From Caldifarciminota bacterium (GTDB lineage: Bacteria > Hydrothermota > Tepidihabitantia > Tepidihabitantales > JAOUPE01), in contig JAOUPE010000039.1 in assembly GCA_029880025.1 (NCBI GenBank), positions 1 to 9,613 on the forward strand: DNA of 9,613 nt, written 5' to 3'. Positions within the stretch are counted from its first letter, which is position 1. Every line of letters begins with the position of its first letter. This document shows positions 4,571 through 9,613 of this stretch, one piece after another. The translations under genes were made by a program, and so were the position numbers. Below the pieces are notes generated by a model. That model was not told the origin of the DNA, made no database searches, and saw only the letters and a list, made by a program, of their open reading frames with translations.

Positions 4571-7138
4571 TCAAGCGCCTTTTAATTTCTTTTGGAACTC
4601 GGCAATAAGATTTAAGGCTTCAATTGGGGTGAGCTTATTTAAATCTATTTTACCCAATTCATCTAAAATCGGGTTCGCCTGGGGATAAAATAATGATATT
4701 TGTGAAGTCTTATCCGGGGCAATACTTTTTACACTTAATTCCTCTCCTTTTTCAAACTCTTCCAAAACAATTTTGGCACGGTCAATCACTTCTCTCGGTA
4801 ATCCAGCCAATTTCGCTACTGCAATGCCATAACTTCTATCACTTTTCCCTTCCACCAATTTTCTCAAAAATATTATCTCATCCTGATATTCTTTAACGGT
4901 GAAATTATAATTTTTTACCCTTGGTAAAATAGTCGCAATATCGGTCAACTCGTGGTAGTGAGTCGCAAACAGGGTCTTGGCTTGGAGTGAAGAATTTCCG
5001 TGTAAATATTCAACCACTGCCCAGGCGATTGCTAAACCATCATAGGTCGCAGTACCTCTTCCCACCTCATCTAAGATGACTAAGCTTCGAGAAGTGGCAT
5101 TGTTTAATATATTGGCAGTCTCATTCATCTCCGCCAGAAAAGTTGAGACCCCGCGCGACAAATCGTCGGAAGCACCAATCCTGGTAAAAATCTTGTCAAC
5201 AATACCGATTCGGGCTTCGGCGACCGGCACGAATGAACCAATCTGCGCCATAATTATAATCAAGGCGACCTGGCGCAGATAAGTCGATTTTCCTGCCATA
5301 TTCGGTCCGGTGATTAAGAGAATCTGCCGAGTTTCATTATCCAGATAACAATCATTGGGGATGAACGGTTCACCGGTCAGTTTCTCGACCACCGGATGTC
5401 GCGAATCTTTAAGAATAACTTCAGTCCCTGAATTTATTTCTGGTTTGACATAATTATTCTCACGGGCAACTATTGCTAAGCTTAAAAACACATCGAGCTG
5501 CGCCAGAATTTTTGAAAGCTCAAGAATTTTCGGCACGGCTTGGGCAATCTCCCGACGCAACTCAATAAAAATTTCATATTCTAAGGTCTTTATTCTTTCT
5601 TCAGCATTTAGGACCTTGGTTTCATATTCTTTCAATTCTGGAGTAATAAACCTTTCGACATTAGCCAGGGTCTGCTTTCTCAGATAGTTCTTAGGAACCA
5701 AGTTCCAATAGGATTTTGTCACTTCGATATAGTAACCAAACACCGAATTGTAGCCTACTCTGAGATTCGGTATTCCAGTGGCTTTCCGCTCCTGTTCCTG
5801 TAGTTCCGCGATGTATTGCTTTGCATTATGAGCAAGATTACGAATTTCGTCCAATTCCTGATTAAAGCCAGTTTGGATTAGACCACCCTCAGTGATTGTG
5901 AATGGTGGCTCTTCAACTAAAGTTTTAGTAATCCGTTCAACAACTCCGGAAAAATCACCTATCTGATTATAACTCTCTTTTAATAATTGGGAATTAGAAT
6001 TAACTAATAACTCTTTGACTTCTGGTACTACTTGCAGATAATTCTTTAACGCAACCAAGTCTTTAGCATTTGAACGTTCACAGGCGATTCTCGAACCAAT
6101 CCTTTCCAGGTCACCAATCTGAGATAAAGTTTTCCCCAAATCTTTTGTTAACCCGGTCTTTAAGAATAATTCCTCAACCGCCTGTTGCCGGGCTTGGATC
6201 TTTTTCACATCTAAAGACGGTGATAATAACCACTTTCTTAAAAGCCTTTTACCAAACGGCGTCTCGGTCCGATCCAGTATCCAGAGCAATGTTCCTTCCG
6301 AAGATTCATCACGCAACCGTTCGGTCAATTCTAAGTTTTTGCGGGTAGCTCGGTCGAGTAATAAGTAATCCGATGCCGTGTAAAGCGCAAGCTTACGGAT
6401 ATGGGGCAGGGTGTTCTTCTGGGTTTCCTCTAAGTAGTAAAGCACAGCACCGGCGGCTGAGATGCCTAACCTCTTATCTTCAATCCCAAATCCCTCAAGA
6501 TTTGCCACACCGAAGTGACGTTTCAATTTCTCGTAAGCGTAGTCAAAAGAGAAGTAGTAATCGTCAAGCCGGGTTTTAGTATAACTCGAAGTTGAAAATT
6601 GAAAATTAGCGGTGGCTGATTCAGGAATAACAATCTCTTTTGGGTCGATCTTTTGTATCTCTTCATTGAGTGAACCACCTTTAAGTTCAGCCAGGTAGAA
6701 CTCGCCGGTTGAAATGTCAGCAAATGCAATACCGTATTGCTTATCATAAGGAGCGATTCCTAAAAGGTATTGGTTCTTGTCGTCTTCAAGCAGGGTCGGA
6801 CGCATTATTGTGCCCGGAGTAATTACCTCAATCACATTTCGTTTAATTATTTTTGCCAGACCTGGCGCCTCTAATTGTTCACAGATTGCAACCTTGAATC
6901 CGGCACTAACCAGACGTCTAATATAAGTATCGATCGACTTAACCGGCACCCCAGCCAGAGGTATCTTATTGTGTTTACCGTGAGAACGAGCCGTTAAGGT
7001 TAAACCTAACACTTTGGCACCGGTTTTGGCATCGTCATAGAACATTTCATAAAAATCACCAACCTGAAATAGAAGTATTGTGTCCCGATACTTCTCCTTA
7101 ATCCGATGGTATTGCTCTAAAAGGGGAGTCAAAGACAT
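4571..7138 (-). CDS. mutS: DNA mismatch repair protein MutS
   Basis: The 855-residue length matches MutS1. It recognises mispairs and small loops and, as an ATP-driven clamp, recruits MutL. Visible in order: mismatch-binding F29-Y-E31 in GDFYEMF; FKVAICEQ (81-88) and ITPGT (106-110) closing domain I; connector at ~125-250; core/lever and clamp at ~265-565; ATPase with Walker A GPNMAGKST (611-619), STFLAEM (665-671), Walker B LVILDE (686-691) and the ATHYHEL switch (725-731). Near the C-terminus, QISLF (813-817) fits the beta-clamp-binding motif, followed by the TPIEALNLI helix (837-845). All key residues are present, so it should be active. The start is typical of the family (MSLTPLLEQYHRIKEKY), although no clear ribosome binding site precedes it. 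It follows lapB by 43 bp and converges with dcyD. mutL is not in the window. Confidence 0.97.
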   Translation of the reverse strand: MSLTPLLEQYHRIKEKYRDTILLFQVGDFYEMFYDDAKTGAKVLGLTLTARSHGKHNKIPLAGVPVKSIDTYIRRLVSAGFKVAICEQLEAPGLAKIIKRNVIEVITPGTIMRPTLLEDDKNQYLLGIAPYDKQYGIAFADISTGEFYLAELKGGSLNEEIQKIDPKEIVIPESATANFQFSTSSYTKTRLDDYYFSFDYAYEKLKRHFGVANLEGFGIEDKRLGISAAGAVLYYLEETQKNTLPHIRKLALYTASDYLLLDRATRKNLELTERLRDESSEGTLLWILDRTETPFGKRLLRKWLLSPSLDVKKIQARQQAVEELFLKTGLTKDLGKTLSQIGDLERIGSRIACERSNAKDLVALKNYLQVVPEVKELLVNSNSQLLKESYNQIGDFSGVVERITKTLVEEPPFTITEGGLIQTGFNQELDEIRNLAHNAKQYIAELQEQERKATGIPNLRVGYNSVFGYYIEVTKSYWNLVPKNYLRKQTLANVERFITPELKEYETKVLNAEERIKTLEYEIFIELRREIAQAVPKILELSKILAQLDVFLSLAIVARENNYVKPEINSGTEVILKDSRHPVVEKLTGEPFIPNDCYLDNETRQILLITGPNMAGKSTYLRQVALIIIMAQIGSFVPVAEARIGIVDKIFTRIGASDDLSRGVSTFLAEMNETANILNNATSRSLVILDEVGRGTATYDGLAIAWAVVEYLHGNSSLQAKTLFATHYHELTDIATILPRVKNYNFTVKEYQDEIIFLRKLVEGKSDRSYGIAVAKLAGLPREVIDRAKIVLEEFEKGEELSVKSIAPDKTSQISLFYPQANPILDELGKIDLNKLTPIEALNLIAEFQKKLKGA

Positions 7139-7152
7139 ATCAAAAATTAACC

Positions 7153-7171
7153 ATCAAATTTTAAATTTGAT
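7153..7171. repeat. AT-rich palindrome between lapB and mutS
   Basis: atcaaattt (7153-7161) and aaatttgat (7163-7171) are exact reverse complements around one base, in the 43-bp gap between the lapB stop and the mutS start. The arms are AT-only apart from one C-G pair, so an RNA hairpin would be weak; a dimeric regulator site or chance in AT-rich DNA are alternatives. A T-run follows on the plus strand, but no plus-strand gene ends here. It lies 15 nt upstream of the mutS ATG on the minus strand. Confidence 0.4.
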
Positions 7172-7181
7172 TTTTAGCTAT

Positions 7182-8306
7182 TTAATATTTTCTAACGCTT
7201 TCCCAGGTTCCACATTCTGGGCATTGCCAGACTAACTCTTTACTCTCATAACCACAATTTACGCATTTAAAATGATAAGACTCGGTTCGAAGTTGCTCAA
7301 TCAGGCTATCTAAGGTCTGTTCCGCTTTTTGGCTTGAACCATCTTTCAATTGTAGCAGGGCAAGGCTCAATTGGGGTAAAACCTCCTTCTGGTCCGACAT
7401 CGGGATTTTGGTCAATAAGGCGATTGCTGATTTTGTGTCTTCCTTCTTCTCGTAGATTCGAGCTAAGGCGGTATAAAGTGTCAAATCATCCGGAATTTTA
7501 TCGGTTAGTTTTTTGTAGACATCAATCACTTCTTCATACTTACCCAGGTCATAGTATGCCGTTTCAATTCGGTCTCGAACCAAAAAATTATATTTAGGAC
7601 TATTTTCCAGAATCGCCTTCCAGTCTTCAATCGCCGCCTCGGTTTCGCCTCGGGCATAGAAGTAATCGCCTTGATAGAGTAATGCCGGAACACAGTTCCG
7701 ATCCAGTCGCAAGGCGTGTCTATAATATTCCATGCCTTGCTCAGGGTCTTTGGCGCTAATCGCTCTTCCCAATTGAGCATAATAACAGCTGATGCGAGTC
7801 TTATCCCGCTGCATTCTAGCCAGTTTCTTTAGTAACGCACTCGCCTCTTCCCAGCGTTCGGTTTTTTCGTAGAGCATAAGTAGGGTTTCATAATTGCTTA
7901 AGTTTTTACTATCAATCTCAATCAACTCCTCGAAAATCGAAATCGCCTTGGCAAATCTCGCTAATCTAAGGTAACTGTGCCCCAAGCTCTGATAAATCTT
8001 TTTTTCTTGTTTTTTATCCAAGGTCTGACGTAAAGTTAATCCTTGGTGAATCTGGATCGCCCGTTCGATGTCACCTTTTTCAAAATACAAATCACCAAGC
8101 CTTAGATAAGCATCAATGTTATTTGAATCCCTCTGAACTGCTTGCTTAAATTTCTCAATCGCCCCGTCTTTATTGCCTTCCAGCAGGAGAGCCAAGCCTT
8201 CCGTATATGCCGGCAGAATTACCCGGCGGCGCCGAATTGCATCCCGGACTACCGGATAAATGGCAATCGCCAGGATGAGAATAAGAATTATTACCAGAAA
8301 AATCAT
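7182..8306 (-). CDS. lapB: LapB-like TPR protein with C-terminal rubredoxin-type zinc/iron knuckle
   Basis: A 374-residue protein with LapB (YciM) architecture: one N-terminal membrane helix (1-18) followed by RRRR, so the body faces the cytoplasm; TPR units from ~33 to ~335 (for example AYLRLGDLYFEKGDIERAI at 66-84, ALARIYEKKEDTKSAIALL at 280-298); and a terminal CVNC...CPEC knuckle (C348, C351, C362, C365). In E. coli LapB (389 residues) works with FtsH to control LpxC turnover and thus LPS synthesis, and it needs the rubredoxin-like domain. Whether this organism uses it for LPS is inference. Its ATG overlaps the lapA stop (ATGA) and is preceded by aaaaggag, so translation is coupled to lapA. 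The matching neighbour lapA makes the assignment firm. Confidence 0.88.
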   Translation of the reverse strand: MIFLVIILILILAIAIYPVVRDAIRRRRVILPAYTEGLALLLEGNKDGAIEKFKQAVQRDSNNIDAYLRLGDLYFEKGDIERAIQIHQGLTLRQTLDKKQEKKIYQSLGHSYLRLARFAKAISIFEELIEIDSKNLSNYETLLMLYEKTERWEEASALLKKLARMQRDKTRISCYYAQLGRAISAKDPEQGMEYYRHALRLDRNCVPALLYQGDYFYARGETEAAIEDWKAILENSPKYNFLVRDRIETAYYDLGKYEEVIDVYKKLTDKIPDDLTLYTALARIYEKKEDTKSAIALLTKIPMSDQKEVLPQLSLALLQLKDGSSQKAEQTLDSLIEQLRTESYHFKCVNCGYESKELVWQCPECGTWESVRKY

Positions 8307-8623
8307 CGCTTCTCCTTTTCTTCTTTCTCTTCCTCAAGGCCTAAGGAGAAATTCCTTAAAGCTTTTAATTCTTCGAACAGGGCATCTTTTTCTTTTTTCT
8401 GTCGGAGCAAACGAGTCCGCAATCGTATCTCGTCAATTGCGGCAAAGATACCAATCGTTAAAAGGCCAAATCCGAAGGCGTAGAGCATAACAACTGATAA
8501 AGAAATATTGTTATACTGTTTGTGAAAAACTTGAATATTTGTCATCTCGTTATAATTCTGGAGCGATAGAAAAACGAGTAAAAACCCGATGATTAAAATC
8601 AGGAGAACTCGGATAATGGTCAT
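8303..8623 (-). CDS. lapA: LapA-like inner-membrane protein (DUF1049)
   Basis: This 106-residue protein matches the small LapA/YciS family in size and plan. It has two hydrophobic helices (about 4-22 and 43-62) separated by a short polar loop with the family-like LQNYNEMTNIQV segment, then a charged, probably coiled-coil cytoplasmic tail (66-106) ending in Glu/Lys repeats. LapA partners LapB at the inner membrane in proteobacteria. The primary sequence is not strongly diagnostic, so the call rests on topology plus the immediately following lapB. A full ribosome binding site (aaggagg, 8628-8634) lies 4 nt before the ATG, inside the end of miaB, and the ATG overlaps the miaB stop by 1 nt. Confidence 0.8.
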   Translation of the reverse strand: MTIIRVLLILIIGFLLVFLSLQNYNEMTNIQVFHKQYNNISLSVVMLYAFGFGLLTIGIFAAIDEIRLRTRLLRQKKEKDALFEELKALRNFSLGLEEEKEEKEKR

Positions 8624-9613
8624 TATTCCTCCTTACTCAATTCTTTTACCGATTCGGAGTTTAGAATTTCAACAATCGGTGTCCAACCCCGAATCGCAAT
8701 AACTTTGGTCATCAATATTTTCCCGAGCGGTTCCGGTTTATCGATAATTACAATTTTATTATTCATGGTTCGAGCTATGGATTGTTTGTCTTTAATTTGT
8801 TCAACCATAACCTCGAGCTCTTTACCGATAAGCTTTTGACTGTTTTCTTTAGTTATTTGATTCTGGCTTTCAATCAAGCGCACCAAACGGTCATGGGCTA
8901 AGTTGGAATCTACTTTCGGCTCTATTGAATTGGCTTGGGTCATTGGACGTGGTGAATATTGAAACATATAAGCAAAATCGAATCTTATCCGGCTAACCAT
9001 ATCTAAGGTCCTCAAATAATCTTCTTCAGTTTCGGTAGGAAATCCGACCATAATATCGGTAGTGAAAGAAACTTCGGGAATTCTATTTCGAGCCAGTTGG
9101 ATTTTTTCAAGATATTCCTCTCGAGTGTAATGGCGATTCATTAGTGCCAGAATTCGATTCGACCCAGATTGTAATGGCAAATGTATGCCCGGACCGAATC
9201 TTTTTAGACCAGCCAGAGTATTGATTACTCCTTGATTAAAGTCTTTGGGATGGGCAGTGATAAAACGAATTCTTTTGACCTTAGAAAATTGTTCAACCAA
9301 TTTTATAAGGTCACAGAAATCCAGTCCTTGATTATTATAAGCCAAAACGTTTTGTCCGACTAAAGTAATATCTTTAACTCCACCATTACTAAGAATTTCA
9401 ACCTCTTTCAAAATCTCTCGATAATTTTTCGAGCGCTCCCGACCTCGTACATAGGGCACAATGCAGTAACTACAAAAATTATTGCAGCCCCGCATTATTG
9501 AAACCAAACCGGTGACCTTATCCACCCCCGGCGGCTTTGGATAGATACCCTCATAACACTCTTGATTAAGCTCGAAACAAACCTGAGGTATTTGTTTCCC
9601 CCGGAATTTACTT
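8623..9613 (-). CDS. miaB: tRNA-2-methylthio-N6-dimethylallyladenosine synthase MiaB (partial, 5' end outside window)
   Basis: MiaB is a radical-SAM enzyme that adds a methylthio group to i6A at position 37 of tRNAs reading UNN codons. The window holds the last ~329 codons; the frame stays open to the right edge, so the N-terminal domain with its own Fe-S cluster cysteines is missing here. Near the edge is SIMRGCNNFCSYCIVPYVRG, with the CxxxCxxC cysteines encoded near 9486-9463 and the MiaB-type VPYVRGRERS continuation, which separates it from RimO and MtaB. DIMVGFPTETEEDY follows in the radical-SAM core, and the last ~70 residues fit a TRAM RNA-binding domain. A GTG at 9525 is internal, not the start: conserved family sequence continues upstream of it (CYEGIYPKPPG). 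It heads the visible part of the operon with lapA, lapB and probably mutS. Confidence 0.92.
   Translation of the reverse strand, partial: SKFRGKQIPQVCFELNQECYEGIYPKPPGVDKVTGLVSIMRGCNNFCSYCIVPYVRGRERSKNYREILKEVEILSNGGVKDITLVGQNVLAYNNQGLDFCDLIKLVEQFSKVKRIRFITAHPKDFNQGVINTLAGLKRFGPGIHLPLQSGSNRILALMNRHYTREEYLEKIQLARNRIPEVSFTTDIMVGFPTETEEDYLRTLDMVSRIRFDFAYMFQYSPRPMTQANSIEPKVDSNLAHDRLVRLIESQNQITKENSQKLIGKELEVMVEQIKDKQSIARTMNNKIVIIDKPEPLGKILMTKVIAIRGWTPIVEILNSESVKELSKEE

Noticed and set aside
5076..6747. Several 67-92-residue open frames opposite or inside mutS
   Set aside because: They overlap the strongly conserved mutS coding sequence in other frames and have no recognisable features.
9523..9525. 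GTG at 9525 as the miaB start
   Set aside because: The frame continues upstream to the window edge with family-like sequence. A start here would remove the whole N-terminal domain and leave only ten residues before the first radical-SAM cysteine motif.

Overview
The window looks like chromosomal DNA from a Gram-negative-type (diderm), moderately AT-rich bacterium that uses the standard genetic code. The evidence is a secreted beta-propeller protein with a Por/type IX-like C-terminal tail and a LapA-LapB envelope pair. Such tails on long repeat proteins are common in the FCB group and in candidate phyla such as WOR-3/Stahlbacteria. I suspect an uncultivated lineage of that kind, but this is inference and no marker gene here settles it.

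Left part (1-1012): largely gene-free. A short open frame running in from the left edge ends at 131. The next ~880 bp hold layered repeats. Two ~59-bp direct repeats (from 221 and from 852, 56/59 identical) are rich in gtccc/gggac arms and enclose a hairpin followed by T-runs, a degenerate ctgtg/aatct repeat, a large imperfect palindrome centred near 598, and a degenerate array of nineteen 12-bp units (612-839) with no length changes. This block is the least explained part of the window.

Middle (1013-4534): two divergent genes share a compact promoter region. On the minus strand is a 796-residue exported YVTN-type beta-propeller with 16 blades and a C-terminal sorting-type domain, preceded by a TTGACA-16-TATACT promoter. 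On the plus strand is a PLP-dependent D-cysteine desulfhydrase/ACC-deaminase family enzyme. Its active-site residues favour the desulfhydrase. A perfect TTGACA-16-TATAAT promoter sits only 7 nt before its ATG, which predicts a leaderless mRNA.

Right part (4571-9613): a minus-strand gene cluster miaB (partial) - lapA - lapB - mutS. The first three overlap by 1 and 4 nt and are surely one transcript. mutS follows after 43 bp. miaB is a tRNA methylthiotransferase, LapA/LapB are inner-membrane envelope-control proteins, and MutS is the mismatch-repair sensor. miaB-mutS proximity is known from other bacteria, but a lapAB insertion between them is a less usual arrangement. dcyD and mutS converge tail to tail with 36 bp between their stops.
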